Of a DNA stretch of 64,000 bases, positions 49,889-59,275 are shown one piece after another. Below the pieces are notes generated by a model. It was not told where the DNA came from. It saw nothing but the letters and a program-made list of their open reading frames with translations, and ran no database searches. Position numbers and translations under genes: made by a program. How positions within the stretch are numbered: the stretch's first letter is position 1; every line of letters starts with the position of its first letter. This stretch comes from Paenibacillus sp. FSL R7-0337 (GTDB lineage Bacteria; Bacillota; Bacilli; Paenibacillales; Paenibacillaceae), in NCBI RefSeq assembly GCF_037969875.1, contig NZ_CP150218.1, positions 5,642,001 through 5,706,000 on the forward strand, read 5' to 3'.

Positions 49889-51010
49889 TTACTCCACAAT
49901 GGCTTCACCGCGTTCATCCGGCTCAAAAGCAATAGACCCCAGCTCCATTCCCGTCTTGCCTGCCTTATACTCCAGCTTCAGGGTACCGACACTCTCGGTC
50001 GTCCCGACCATCAGGCTGGTATCTGCGAGCAGCTTGTTATTCTCTACGGAGTAGTAGGTCACTGCGCCAATGGCCGCTTTGCTGCCGAAATACTTCATGC
50101 CGTCCTCAGCACGGTCCGGGAGTCTGAGCGTCACCTTGGACGGCTTGGGTCCTGTAAGCTCAAGCTTCAGCAGGACATCGTCCTTATCCAGCGAAATACT
50201 GGAAGATACTACAGCAGAGGCTGCTTTGTCCGCAGCAGGCACCGATATTTCCTTCCACTGTTCCGGCTTAACCACATGAACCTCCTGTGCGACCAGCGAG
50301 GTACCGGTACCCAGTGTAAAGACTACTATTGCCTCCGGTTTGCCGTCAGCATCCACATCGGCGTAGAAGATCTGGGGAGGGTTGCTGTAATCCCGGTTAA
50401 TGTTCCAGTTGAAGCGCTGCTTTTTCCCGTTCACTTCAAGGAGGAATCCTTTGTAGGTATTGCCGTCCTTGAGCGCGGCGTACAGCTTCACCTTGGGGTT
50501 ATTCTCTGCAACGGCAAGGGGGGCAGCGGGTACTCTTACTGTTGTGCTAAGACTGCCCGGGGTAATGTTAACCCGGCTTCCTCCCGGATTCAGCTCTGTA
50601 ACAGCTCCTGTAAGGGAGTCCAAGGTAGCTGCCGCGATATATACACGGCCTGCCTTCAGTAACACAGGAGAGTCCAGCTCCTCTTGGTATCCTCCATCCG
50701 TTTGCGTATAAGTCACTTGTTTGGAGGCGCTACCAGGCGTAAGAATAGTTTTGTCCCAGCTCGTGAACAGAGTAAGTTGCTTGAGAGTGTTATTCCATTG
50801 CAGCTCTATCGGGTAGTATTCCAGCAGTGCGCGGACAGGTACGTATAATGTGCCGCCTGAGTGGAAGGGGGGAGTCCCGGGGAGAACGGCTTGTCCGTCC
50901 ACAACAAGGGATAGAGGGGCAGCAGCAGAATGGGCAATATCTATGGATGAACCCGCCACATGGCCTGCAAGGAGCAAGGCAATTGCGGCAGCAGTAATTA
51001 ATTTTTTCAT
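49889..51010 (-). CDS. Secreted protein with copper-amine-oxidase-like stalk domain
   Basis: 373 residues from ATG 51010 (GGAGG at 8 bases). Signal peptide (MKKLITAAAIALLLAGHVAG), a stalk domain (LVVDGQAVLPGTPPFHSGGT, LYVPVRALLEYYPIELQWN), then a region of beta strands with FG-GAP-like text (IFYADVDADGKPEAIVVFTL) suggesting calcium binding. The C-terminus is unrecognised. Likely cell-surface. Confidence 0.8.
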   Translation of the reverse strand: MKKLITAAAIALLLAGHVAGSSIDIAHSAAAPLSLVVDGQAVLPGTPPFHSGGTLYVPVRALLEYYPIELQWNNTLKQLTLFTSWDKTILTPGSASKQVTYTQTDGGYQEELDSPVLLKAGRVYIAAATLDSLTGAVTELNPGGSRVNITPGSLSTTVRVPAAPLAVAENNPKVKLYAALKDGNTYKGFLLEVNGKKQRFNWNINRDYSNPPQIFYADVDADGKPEAIVVFTLGTGTSLVAQEVHVVKPEQWKEISVPAADKAASAVVSSSISLDKDDVLLKLELTGPKPSKVTLRLPDRAEDGMKYFGSKAAIGAVTYYSVENNKLLADTSLMVGTTESVGTLKLEYKAGKTGMELGSIAFEPDERGEAIVE

Positions 51011-51195
51011 AAGATAACCTCCGGAGTCTGGAAATTCCAATCTCTTGTATTATAAATGAAAAACTCCGCCCGCGGGTCACGTTCTGTTAACAAAGATAAG
51101 ACAAGCCTGTTACAGCCCTAGCTCATACTGCCCATACTGCATTGTGCCTGGACAAATGCAATTTGCCATATCCTAATAGTAGTCTTACAGGAACC

Positions 51196-51771
51196 TCAAG
51201 CCTCAAGCGCCTGAAGGGCAAGTAACACCAGGGCTCTGACGGAGTCTTCGTCCAGTTCTCCTCCGGTCAGCAGCAGCCGGTAAAAAATAGGGCCGTAGAC
51301 GAGATCGATACAACTCCCGATATCGAGTCCCTGCTTCAGTTCCCCCTGGGCAATCCCCCGTTCGAACAGCTTCCAGGCCTCCTGGCGGCGCGGCCCGAAA
51401 TATCTGCTCCGGTACGCCTCCGCCAGTCCGGCATCGGACTGCCCTTCACCGATCAGCTCCGTAATGACTTTACCTTCCCGGCTGGTGAGGAACTGTGCGA
51501 GCGTTCCTGCATGAATCAGAATGTCCTCTTTGGCGGAACCGGTATCGGGGATCGGAAGTCTGGCGTTAGCAGCGTACAGATATCCGTCCATCACTACCGC
51601 CGCTTTATTCGGCCACCATTTATAGATCGTTGCCTTACTGACCTGGGCCTGCTCTGCAATCTTCTCCACGGTAACTGCGCCGAAGCCGGTCTCCAGCAAT
51701 AATTCATATGAAGCGTTCAGAATAGCATTCTTGGCCTCGGTGTTGCGTGGACGGCCTCTTTTTTTCTCCAT
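51196..51771 (-). CDS. TetR family repressor, divergent from an MFS exporter
   Basis: 191 residues. N-terminal TetR helix-turn-helix (AILNASYELLLETGFGAVTV, AEQAQVSKATIYKWWPNKAA) after a basic AT-hook-like start MEKKRGRPR. The C-terminal domain is the TetR_C type with ligand pocket. ATG 51771 has AGGAGG ahead. It faces an MFS exporter across 152 bases that hold two palindromic operators, so it likely represses both. Confidence 0.9.
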   Translation of the reverse strand: MEKKRGRPRNTEAKNAILNASYELLLETGFGAVTVEKIAEQAQVSKATIYKWWPNKAAVVMDGYLYAANARLPIPDTGSAKEDILIHAGTLAQFLTSREGKVITELIGEGQSDAGLAEAYRSRYFGPRRQEAWKLFERGIAQGELKQGLDIGSCIDLVYGPIFYRLLLTGGELDEDSVRALVLLALQALEA

Positions 51772-51838
51772 GGTGATTCCTCCTGACAGTGCTGGTTCAA
51801 CTCTAATTGGAGTATACCATAAAACCGCCTATTTACAA

Positions 51839-51854
51839 TACTGAACGTTTAGTA
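51839..51854. promoter_or_regulatory. TetR operator 1
   Basis: TACTGAACGTTTAGTA, a 16-bp near-perfect palindrome between the divergent tetR and MFS genes. Confidence 0.65.
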
Positions 51855-51883
51855 TATTATTTGTTCATAACTAATTAGTGAAC

Positions 51884-51899
51884 TTATCGTTCAGTATTT
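51884..51899. promoter_or_regulatory. TetR operator 2
   Basis: CTTATCGTTCAGTATT; on the other strand AATACTGAACGATAAG, sharing AATACTGAACG with operator 1 in inverted orientation, 45 bases away. Confidence 0.55.
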
Positions 51900-51923
51900 A
51901 AAAAATGGAAGGTGGAGTTTCAA

Positions 51924-53144
51924 ATGAAGGCTGGAGTTAGGGTGCAACAACAAGCAGGTTCCGCTGAAGCCGCCAAGGCTGTTCCCGGCTGGATCACATT
52001 TCTGCTAGCCGTATCCTGCGGACTGATCGTGGCGAATCTCTATTATACCCAGACGCTGGTTGGGCCCATCGGGCAGGCGATTCATCTGTCGGCCGGAGCG
52101 GCAGGGCTAATCGTTACCCTGACGCAGATCGGTTACGTAGCCGGACTGCTGTTCATTGTCCCCCTCAGCGATATTATTGAGAACCGCCGGCTGACGGTGA
52201 TGTCGCTGATTCTGGTTGTGGCTGCCCTGGTGCTGTCCATCCTGGCACCAAATGCACCGCTGTTCCTGGCCGCTTCCTTGCTGATCGGACTGGGCTCGGT
52301 AGCAGCGCAGGTCCTGGTGCCCTATGCCTCCTATCTGGCCACAGGGGAAGATCGCGGCCGAGTAGTAGGCAATGTAATGAGCGGACTGCTGCTGGGCATT
52401 ATGTTCGCCCGCCCGGTCGCCAGCTTCATGGCCGGACTCTGGGGCTGGCAGTCCATCTTCATGGTCTCGGCTGTCGTTACTGCGCTGCTGACGCTGCTCC
52501 TATCCCGTGTTCTGCCCGCCCGGAAGCCCGCTCCCGGCTTGAGATACGGACAATTACTCCGCTCTCTGGGCACATTGCTCACGCACACGCCGGTGCTGCG
52601 GCGCCGCGCTCTATACCAGGCCAGCCTGTTCGGCGCCTTCAGTCTGTTCTGGACGACCGTTCCCTTGCACCTGTCCAGCGAGTTTCATCTGTCCCAGCAA
52701 GGAATTGCCCTGTTTGCCCTGGCTGGTGTGGGCGGAGCTGCAGCCGCGCCGATTGCGGGCAGATTGGCTGACAAGGGCTGGACCCGGTTATTGACCGGTC
52801 TTGGCATTTCACTGGCCGTTCTCTCCTTTATCCTAGCCTATCTGCTGCGGGATTCCTCTAATCTTACACTAGGCCTGCTGGTGCTGACGGCGATTCTGCT
52901 CGATATGAGTGTGTCAGGCAATCTGGTCTTGGGACAACGGGCGATCTATTCACTGGGCAATGAGACCCGGGGGCGGCTGAACGGCTTGTTCATGGCGATC
53001 TTCTTCATTGGAGGCGCCGTGGGATCATCACTCGGGGGCTGGGCCTACGCTTACGGCGGCTGGAGTCTGACAACCCTAATCGGACTGGCACTGCCAGTGC
53101 TGGCGCTGATCTACTTTTTGACCGGGAAGAAGGAGCACGCTTGA
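51924..53144 (+). CDS. MFS efflux transporter
   Basis: 406 residues from ATG 51924, with GGTGGAG ahead; GTG 51912 is in frame but unlikely. Twelve hydrophobic segments; ANLYYTQTLVGPIGQAIHLS, VPLSDIIENRRLTVMSLI, LVLGQRAIYSLGNETRGRLN are typical of the YfcJ/YybF-type drug exporter branch. Probably exports the compound that releases the divergent TetR. Confidence 0.88.
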   Translation: MKAGVRVQQQAGSAEAAKAVPGWITFLLAVSCGLIVANLYYTQTLVGPIGQAIHLSAGAAGLIVTLTQIGYVAGLLFIVPLSDIIENRRLTVMSLILVVAALVLSILAPNAPLFLAASLLIGLGSVAAQVLVPYASYLATGEDRGRVVGNVMSGLLLGIMFARPVASFMAGLWGWQSIFMVSAVVTALLTLLLSRVLPARKPAPGLRYGQLLRSLGTLLTHTPVLRRRALYQASLFGAFSLFWTTVPLHLSSEFHLSQQGIALFALAGVGGAAAAPIAGRLADKGWTRLLTGLGISLAVLSFILAYLLRDSSNLTLGLLVLTAILLDMSVSGNLVLGQRAIYSLGNETRGRLNGLFMAIFFIGGAVGSSLGGWAYAYGGWSLTTLIGLALPVLALIYFLTGKKEHA

Positions 53145-53210
53145 GAAAAGGAGCCTTGCCGCGTTCAGCAATAATCCGCATAGCCAGTAATTCCTAAAAA
53201 AACTACAGTA

Positions 53211-53243
53211 GGCAGGGGAGCTTCGATCCTCTGTCTTTTTTTT
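53211..53243 (+). terminator. Terminator of the MFS gene
   Basis: GGCAGGGGA pairs with TCCTCTGTC around GCTTCGA, followed by a run of eight T. Confidence 0.8.
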
Positions 53244-53337
53244 GTTCAGAGATGTAATGGATCCGGTAGATAGAGCGTATTAGCTCATGTAAATTACTTG
53301 GCCAAGTAGAATCTTCCTGGAAAGGAGTGCCACAAGG

Positions 53338-53901
53338 ATGCAAGAGCGCGCATTGCTGCCTTTGATACATGATAGAGTTCCTGCTCATATAGAGACAGAG
53401 CTTGAGTTTGCAGCAGTTTTTGAAGCCTATTATAAACGGATATTCAACTATATCGCCTACAGGGTGAGCTGCCGTTACACCGCCGAGGATCTGGCCAGCC
53501 AGGTGTTCGAGAAGACGCTGTCCAAGCTGCCCGGTTACTCCCCGGAGAAAGCGCCGCTTGAGGTGTGGCTGTTCGCCATTGCCCGCAACGTTGTGAATGA
53601 TTATTACCGGAGCCGCGCGCGGCAGCGCTTCTTCTCACTGGACAGTATCCGGGAGCTGGTGTCTGGCAAAAAAGAACCGGAGACGCTCATCCTCGGCAGA
53701 GAGCGCAGCGATAGGCTACAGGTGGCGCTGGACACGCTCAGCCCGAAGGAACGTAACCTCATCGCCCTGAAGTTCGGGGCGGATCTGAAGAATACGGAGA
53801 TTGCCCGGATTACCGGAATCTCGGAGAGCAATGTCGGAGTCATTCTCTATCGCAGCATGCGAAAACTGAAATCTGAAATAGGGAGTGTGGAAGAGCTATG
53901 A
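53338..53901 (+). CDS. ECF-type RNA polymerase sigma factor
   Basis: 187 residues. Region 2 (FAAVFEAYYKRIFNYIAYRV, YTAEDLASQVFEKTL, PLEVWLFAIARNVVNDYYRS) and region 4 (LSPKERNLIALKFGADLKNT, IARITGISESNVGVILYRSM) are complete. ATG 53338 has AAAGGAG at normal distance. The stop overlaps the next gene by four bases; that gene is the likely anti-sigma factor. Confidence 0.92.
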   Translation: MQERALLPLIHDRVPAHIETELEFAAVFEAYYKRIFNYIAYRVSCRYTAEDLASQVFEKTLSKLPGYSPEKAPLEVWLFAIARNVVNDYYRSRARQRFFSLDSIRELVSGKKEPETLILGRERSDRLQVALDTLSPKERNLIALKFGADLKNTEIARITGISESNVGVILYRSMRKLKSEIGSVEEL

Positions 53902-54806
53902 ATAACAAGAAGAGCGCCGAACATGCAGTTGAGCTGGAGCTTCAGGAGCTGGGAGACTATCTGGCCCGCCAGGACTTCTCCCGGGAGTCCGATCCGGCGG
54001 CGGTTCTCCGCCAGGTGAGAAGCCGCTCCATTCAGAAACAACAGGAGGATAATAGAATGAAAAACAAACAACGGATCAGACGTCCGGTGATGATTGCAGC
54101 TTCACTGCTGGTGGCTGCCGTGGTGAGCGTGTCTTTTGTCAGACCCTCGTTTGCACAGGAAATGCTGGAGCGGGTGTTGAAATCGGTTAATCTGGGTCAC
54201 ATTGAGGTCGCTCAGATGGATGGCAGCGCTACGCCCGTGTTTCCAGAGGCGTTGAAGGGCCAGATCTTCGATCAGGACGGGAACCCGGTCACTTCCTTTG
54301 AAGCTATGCCGAAGGCCATCTTCAATGCAGCCGGGGAGGCCATCGTACGCTTCGACGGGGATAAGCCCATTACGAAGAGTGAGCAGGAGCAGCTTGACAA
54401 GGAAGCGTCAGAGCAGAAGTTTACCGTCAAGGAGGCAGCGAAGCTGGATCAATACGCCCTTTTCAAGGTGAAGCTGCCGGAATACCTGCCTGAGGGCTTT
54501 GCCTTTGACCACGGGGAGTTCTATAAGGATGAGGAGGGCGTAAGCGGGCAGATTGTTGAGCTGTTCTTTGGCAGCAAGGATAAGACTAAGCGGATCTGGA
54601 TGCAGCTGCGCCTGGCCAATGAGGAGAATGCCTTTTCAATGGCAACTGACGACAAGGTGGAGCAGGTGAAGCTTAAGGGGACGGATGCGGTTCTGGTCAG
54701 TGACAGAAGCCTGGACTGGGAAGCAAGCGGCGTGATGTACGGCCTCAGCACCCGTGGCCTTGACCGGGCTGAGGTTCTGAAGATCGCAGAGTCCATTAAC
54801 TGGTAA
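53898..54806 (+). CDS. DUF4367 protein, putative anti-sigma factor
   Basis: 302 residues: a cytoplasmic N-terminal about 65 residues (VELELQELGDYLARQDFSRE), one membrane helix (VMIAASLLVAAVVSVSFV, about 68-87) and an extracellular DUF4367 domain (YALFKVKLPEYLPEGFAFDH, VELFFGSKDKTKRIWMQL, GTDAVLVSD). Topology and the four-base overlap with the sigma gene point to a membrane-bound anti-sigma factor. No zinc-binding HxxxCxxC motif was seen. Confidence 0.82.
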   Translation: MNNKKSAEHAVELELQELGDYLARQDFSRESDPAAVLRQVRSRSIQKQQEDNRMKNKQRIRRPVMIAASLLVAAVVSVSFVRPSFAQEMLERVLKSVNLGHIEVAQMDGSATPVFPEALKGQIFDQDGNPVTSFEAMPKAIFNAAGEAIVRFDGDKPITKSEQEQLDKEASEQKFTVKEAAKLDQYALFKVKLPEYLPEGFAFDHGEFYKDEEGVSGQIVELFFGSKDKTKRIWMQLRLANEENAFSMATDDKVEQVKLKGTDAVLVSDRSLDWEASGVMYGLSTRGLDRAEVLKIAESINW

Positions 54807-54863
54807 GCCTGAGGAGCGGATAAAGGAACAGGTATGAGGCATAGGCAGGCATAGGATGAATCA

Positions 54864-54917
54864 GAGCACCAGACTGCAACCCCAGAGCGTGGCGGGGATT
54901 GCGGGCTGGTGCTTTTT
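54864..54917 (+). terminator. Terminator of the sigma/anti-sigma operon
   Basis: AGCACCAG pairs with CTGGTGCT around an inner CAACCCC/GGGGATTG stem, followed by TTTTT. Confidence 0.8.
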
Positions 54918-55033
54918 TGTAATAGCGTCTCTACTATTCTTCATGCTTGTCATGCCCGTCTGCATATTGAGGCCAAGTCCTTCATAGACATGTACTAATC
55001 AATGCATTCAAAACAGGTTAAGGGGATGATGTC

Positions 55034-56116
55034 ATGCGCCGGATAACATGGGTACTCGCGATCATTATGAGCGTGGCCTTAGTATTGGCGGGGTGCGGGA
55101 AGAAGGATGCCGCCTCTGTGGTCAAGGATCTGAATCAAGTGTCTGACAAGCTGGAGAGCAAGCAAGGAGCTTATCAGGGCTCAGGCACGATGACCTTGTA
55201 CACCGGAGAGCAGCCGCAGGATTACAAGGTGGAGGTATGGTATAAGAATCCTTCGTATTACCGGATCAGCCTGTCTAACGTCCAGAAGGACGTGAAGCAG
55301 ATTGTGCTGCGCAATGATGAGGGCGTATTCGTCCTGACCCCAAGCCTGGGTAAAAGCTTCCGCTTCCAGAGCGACTGGCCGGACAGCCAGGGTCAGGTGT
55401 ATCTGTACCAGACGCTGCTGAAGGGAATTGTCAAAGACAATAACCGGCAGTTCGTGGAGGACGGGGATAATTATGTGTTCGAGGTCGCTGCCAACTATCA
55501 GAGCAGTGCGCTGGTCCGCCAGAAGATCTGGCTGAACAAAAAGACCTATGAGCCGAAGCAGGTGCAGGTATCGGATTCCGAAGCCAAGGTTGTGGTGAAC
55601 GTGACCTTCGACAGCTTCAAGTTCGATCCGGAATTCACAGCAGATTCCTTCGATATGCAGAAGAATATGGCGGCCGGCAGCCCTTCCGAGAATACGATGG
55701 CGGAAGTGGATCAGGATGGCAATCCGGTGGTCTCGGAAGATGGTGAACAGACCGGTGAGCCGGTAACGGCCGAGCTGGGCGACTTCGGGATCATTGAGCC
55801 GGCTTACATTCCGGCCGGTGTGAAGCTGAAGGACACCAATAAGATTGAAGGCAGCAAGGACCATGCGGTGCTGATCCGCTATGACGGCGTCTACCAGTAT
55901 ACGATTATGGAAGCCCGTCCGCTGGACCGTGCAGTGTCACTGGCTCCCGGAACACTGGTCGATCTGGGCTTCACGGCAGGCCTGCTTAGCGGAGATGAGC
56001 AGCAGACGCTGACCTGGATGAGCGAGGGTGTAGAGTACCGGATTACAAGCGCAAATCTGCCAGTTACGGAAATGATGCAAATAGCCGCTTCTATGGAGGA
56101 ACAATCGGGTAAATAA
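55034..56116 (+). CDS. ydcC: YdcC-like lipoprotein (LolA-type fold)
   Basis: 360 residues. Lipobox LVLAGCGKKD (Cys21), then a LolA/LolB-like domain as in B. subtilis YdcC and clostridial GerS relatives (YQGSGTMTLYTGEQPQDYKV, IVLRNDEGVFVLTPSLGKSF, QKIWLNKKTYEPKQVQVS), and a C-terminal DUF4367-like part (AYIPAGVKLKDTNKIEGSKD, ITSANLPVTEMMQIAASM). In Bacillus ydcC is expressed in sporulation and lies directly before alr, exactly as here. RBS AAGGGGATGATG. Confidence 0.88.
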   Translation: MRRITWVLAIIMSVALVLAGCGKKDAASVVKDLNQVSDKLESKQGAYQGSGTMTLYTGEQPQDYKVEVWYKNPSYYRISLSNVQKDVKQIVLRNDEGVFVLTPSLGKSFRFQSDWPDSQGQVYLYQTLLKGIVKDNNRQFVEDGDNYVFEVAANYQSSALVRQKIWLNKKTYEPKQVQVSDSEAKVVVNVTFDSFKFDPEFTADSFDMQKNMAAGSPSENTMAEVDQDGNPVVSEDGEQTGEPVTAELGDFGIIEPAYIPAGVKLKDTNKIEGSKDHAVLIRYDGVYQYTIMEARPLDRAVSLAPGTLVDLGFTAGLLSGDEQQTLTWMSEGVEYRITSANLPVTEMMQIAASMEEQSGK

Positions 56117-56127
56117 AAATCAGTGGG

Positions 56128-56179
56128 CGGATACTGCGCAAGGTGGGAATCATTCCTCTACCCGCGGTATCCGTTTTTT
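56128..56179 (+). terminator. Terminator between ydcC and alr
   Basis: CGGATACTGC pairs with GCGGTATCCG through an inner GGTGGGAA/ stem, followed by TTTTTT. Confidence 0.75.
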
Positions 56180-56297
56180 GCCTACACATTGCTCACATTG
56201 ACAGCGGCCTTCACGAGCATTACCATTGGCAGTAAGACTTCTGATCTGTGCGAACAAGGCAGAGATGTTTTACTACAATGTAAGAAGGTGACCTGAA

Positions 56298-57479
56298 GTG
56301 AAGGCAAGCTATCGGCCGACAGCAGCCGAGATTAACCTGGATGATTTGCGTGCCAACTACGAAGCTTTACGCGGCGTATTGCCGCAGGAGACCAAGTTCA
56401 TGGGATGCGTCAAAGGAAATGCGTATGGACATGGAGCAGTGGAGGTGACGCGGGAGCTGGAGCGGCTTGGAGCAGATTACGTCAGTGTTGCTTTTCTGGA
56501 TGAGGCATTGGAGCTGCGTCAGGCGGGAATACTACTTCCTATCCTGGTGCTGGGCTATACTTCACCGGAGGGCATTGCCGTAGCCTGGGAGAACAATATC
56601 ACCGTTACACTGTTCACACCGGAGGTACTGGAAGCGGTTAGGGCTCTTCCTGTAGAGAAGGAGCACCGGCTGAAGGTACACATCAAGATTGACAGCGGAA
56701 TGGGAAGACTGGGATTATTGCCGGAGGATGCGCCTGCATTCATCGCTGAGGTTCATGCGGTGGCACAGGCGGAGCTGGAGGGCATGTTCACCCATTTTGC
56801 CAGAGCAGACGAACACAATAAAAGCTATACACTAATGCAGCACCGACGTTTCATGAGCGTGGCGGAGGCGCTTCGGGACATGAACATTACCATCCCGATC
56901 ATACATACGGGCAATAGCGCTACGGCCATTGATACACCTCTACTATCCATTAACATGGTGCGTGTAGGCATAAGCTTGTACGGATTCTACCCCTCGGCTG
57001 AGGTGAACCGCGAGCTGGTGGCCTTGCACCCGGTAATGACGCTGAAGACGCAGGCTGTATATGTCAAAACCCTGCCGCCTGACTCAGGCATCAGCTACGG
57101 CACCCGGTACTTCACGGCAGGCGATGAGATCATCGCTACGCTCCCCGTGGGGTACGCTGACGGATATTCCCGCATGCTAACAGGCAAAGCGGAGGTGCTA
57201 ATACGCGGACGCCGCGTTCCTGTCGTCGGAACGATCTGCATGGACCAGTGTATGGTATCACTCAAATCTTTCGCTCTAGAAGCGGAACAAATCAAAGCAG
57301 GCGAAGAGGTTGTACTCATCGGCCGCCAGGGCACCGAGTCGATTACGGCAGATGAACTGGCGCTCCATTTAGGGACGATCCACTACGAAGTAATCTGTAT
57401 GCTGGCTCACCGGGTACCGCGCGTGTATGTACGCCAAGGTATGCTACCCAACCTCGTTAATCCTTTGCTGCAAGCCTAA
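56298..57479 (+). CDS. alr: Alanine racemase
   Basis: 393 residues, full length. PLP-binding lysine Lys39 in MGCVKGNAYGHG; IKIDSGMGRLGL; THFARADE; the second catalytic base Tyr in DSGISYGTRYF; GTICMDQCMVSL. Makes D-alanine for peptidoglycan. Start GTG 56298 with AAGGTGA ahead. Context ydcC-alr-endoAI-endoA is the conserved Bacillus order. Confidence 0.95.
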   Translation: MKASYRPTAAEINLDDLRANYEALRGVLPQETKFMGCVKGNAYGHGAVEVTRELERLGADYVSVAFLDEALELRQAGILLPILVLGYTSPEGIAVAWENNITVTLFTPEVLEAVRALPVEKEHRLKVHIKIDSGMGRLGLLPEDAPAFIAEVHAVAQAELEGMFTHFARADEHNKSYTLMQHRRFMSVAEALRDMNITIPIIHTGNSATAIDTPLLSINMVRVGISLYGFYPSAEVNRELVALHPVMTLKTQAVYVKTLPPDSGISYGTRYFTAGDEIIATLPVGYADGYSRMLTGKAEVLIRGRRVPVVGTICMDQCMVSLKSFALEAEQIKAGEEVVLIGRQGTESITADELALHLGTIHYEVICMLAHRVPRVYVRQGMLPNLVNPLLQA

Positions 57480-57690
57480 TACCCTGACCAGATACCTAGT
57501 ACAGGAACTGAATATAAGGAACGTACCGTGTAGAGCTTGTGACTTATAGTCTATACGAACCGCCATTTCTAGTTTATAATGGGATGCAGCATACTTGATA
57601 TACTGGCGGCATATATTCCTTGTATAAAATTCCTTGTATATTGTAACACTGGAACACAAGGGCAGAAGGTTTGTGGGGGTGGAAGAGAAG

Positions 57691-57972
57691 GTGGCCAATT
57701 TGCAGAACACCAAAAGAATCATGATCAGCTTGCCCGATCATCTCTTGCAGGAAGTAGATGGGATCGTTCAACTGGAGAACTCTAACCGTAGTGAATTGAT
57801 CAGGCAGGCCATGAAGCTGTACTTGAGCGATCGGAGGAAACGTACCATCCGCGAGTCCATGCAGCGGGGCTATATGGAAATGGCTAAGATTAATTTGACC
57901 ATGGCATGCGAGGCTTTTCTCGCAGAGGAAGATGCAGACAGTACTCTTGGCCGCTTAGTAAGCGGGGTGTAA
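57691..57972 (+). CDS. endoAI: Antitoxin EndoAI (MazE-like, ribbon-helix-helix)
   Basis: 93 residues from GTG 57691, the same length as B. subtilis EndoAI; GGGGGTGG lies 8 bases ahead and longer in-frame GTG/TTG starts are less fitting. RHH DNA-binding core: RIMISLPDHLLQEVDGIVQL, NSNRSELIRQAMKLYLSDR. The C-terminal part binds and blocks the toxin. Three bases separate it from the toxin gene. Confidence 0.9.
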   Translation: MANLQNTKRIMISLPDHLLQEVDGIVQLENSNRSELIRQAMKLYLSDRRKRTIRESMQRGYMEMAKINLTMACEAFLAEEDADSTLGRLVSGV

Positions 57973-57975
57973 CTA

Positions 57976-58326
57976 TTGATTGTTAAACGCGGCGACGTTT
58001 TTTTTGCCGACCTTTCACCGGTTGTGGGTTCTGAGCAAGGTGGAGTAAGGCCGGTACTGATCATTCAGAACGATATTGGCAATCGTTTCAGCCCGACTGT
58101 GATTGTGGCAGCTATCACTGCCCAGATCCAGAAGGCCAAGCTGCCGACGCATGTCGAGATTGATGCAGCAGCTCATGGCTTTGACCGGGATTCCGTGATT
58201 CTGCTGGAGCAGGTTCGTACCATTGACAAGCAACGCTTAACGGATAAAATCACCCATCTGGACGATGAAACCATGAAGCTGGTGGATGATTCGCTGCAAA
58301 TCAGCCTGGGGCTGATTGATTTCTGA
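57976..58326 (+). CDS. endoA: Endoribonuclease toxin EndoA (MazF/PemK family)
   Basis: 116 residues, the same length as B. subtilis EndoA and nearly identical in its core: MIVKRGDVFFADLSPVVGSE, QGGVRPVLIIQNDIGNRFSP, HVEIDAAAHGFDRDSVILLE, QVRTIDKQRLTDKITHLDD. Cleaves mRNA at UACAU-type sites in Bacillus. Start TTG 57976. Confidence 0.95.
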   Translation: MIVKRGDVFFADLSPVVGSEQGGVRPVLIIQNDIGNRFSPTVIVAAITAQIQKAKLPTHVEIDAAAHGFDRDSVILLEQVRTIDKQRLTDKITHLDDETMKLVDDSLQISLGLIDF

Positions 58327-58360
58327 ACCCTACGGGGATATAACATCAACCATCGTAATA

Positions 58361-58397
58361 AAAGGCAGGCTGGATATATTCCGGTGCTGCCTTTTTT
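58361..58397 (+). terminator. Terminator of the alr-endoAI-endoA unit
   Basis: AAAGGCAG pairs with CTGCCTTTT, with an inner CTGGATAT/ATTCCGG partial stem and a T-run. A second hairpin CCCCACTTTGTGGGG follows at about 58448-58462. Confidence 0.7.
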
Positions 58398-58530
58398 GGC
58401 GTTTTGGGGTCCCCGCAAAGTACCTGAGTCATCATCGAAGCTAAAGCCCCACTTTGTGGGGTTATTTGGCGTTAGTCCCATATATACTTATTGATATACC
58501 GAGGGGATAGATGAGTATGGGTGATGGGGG

Positions 58531-58560
58531 TTGTGTATGGACATTACTGCGTGTTATAAT
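58531..58560 (+). promoter_or_regulatory. Promoter of the second TetR gene
   Basis: TTGTGT (58531-58536), 18 bases, perfect TATAAT (58555-58560), followed at once by the TetR operator. Confidence 0.6.
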
Positions 58561-58580
58561 TAGACCGATCGGTCGGTCTA
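58561..58580. promoter_or_regulatory. TetR-type operator
   Basis: TAGACCGATCGGTCGGTCTA, with 8-base inverted arms TAGACCGA/TCGGTCTA, over the likely transcription start and just ahead of the GAGGAGGG site. Typical autoregulatory operator. Confidence 0.8.
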
Positions 58581-58594
58581 GAGGAGGGTTAACA

Positions 58595-59206
58595 ATGAAG
58601 GGACGCTCAGATGGAGAAGAAACGAAGAGCCGGATTCTGGAGCATGCCACCAGTTTATTTGCGCAAAAGGGCTATGGCGCTGTAAGCATGAACGAGGTCT
58701 GCACAACCGCGAAGGTCAGCAAGGGCAGTCTGTATCACCATTTTCCGGGCAAGGATGAATTGTTCCTGTACGTAGTGGAGGTGGATACCCTGAAGTGGCT
58801 CAAGGAGTGGGAGGAGCTGCGGAGCGGGATTAGCGGAACGGAAGCCCGTCTATACGCGCTTGGGGATCATTATGCAAATGATATCCAGAATCCGCTGATT
58901 CATGCCCTGGAGGAATACGGAAGATCTCATACGCTGTCAGAGGAGATCCGTGAGCGACTCTCACATATTTTCGAATCGGTAACAGAGGCCTGCCGTGTAC
59001 TGCTGCAAGAGGGGATGGATTCCGGTTATTTGATCCGTGGTGATCTGGAGAACTATGTAATCACGCTCAGCGCCATGCTGGAGGGAATCAGCCGGGTCCA
59101 TGAGATCACAGGCCGGACCGATACCCCGGAGACGATCAGGGCATACTACCGTGCGGGAATTCAGATCCTGCTTCAGGGGATAGGTTCCAGGAAGATGGAG
59201 CAATAA
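58595..59206 (+). CDS. TetR family regulator of the downstream MFS exporter
   Basis: 203 residues from ATG 58595. N-terminal HTH (RILEHATSLFAQKGYGAVSM, CTTAKVSKGSLYHHFPGKDE) and TetR_C domain. The palindrome over its start point implies self-repression. The MFS gene starts 69 bases downstream on the same strand with its own ribosome site, so the two are probably co-transcribed. Confidence 0.92.
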   Translation: MKGRSDGEETKSRILEHATSLFAQKGYGAVSMNEVCTTAKVSKGSLYHHFPGKDELFLYVVEVDTLKWLKEWEELRSGISGTEARLYALGDHYANDIQNPLIHALEEYGRSHTLSEEIRERLSHIFESVTEACRVLLQEGMDSGYLIRGDLENYVITLSAMLEGISRVHEITGRTDTPETIRAYYRAGIQILLQGIGSRKMEQ

Positions 59207-59275
59207 ATAGAGATCATTAATGAATTACAATCAGAGCTTATAGCAAGGCTCTGAGATATACGGAGGGAAACACCA

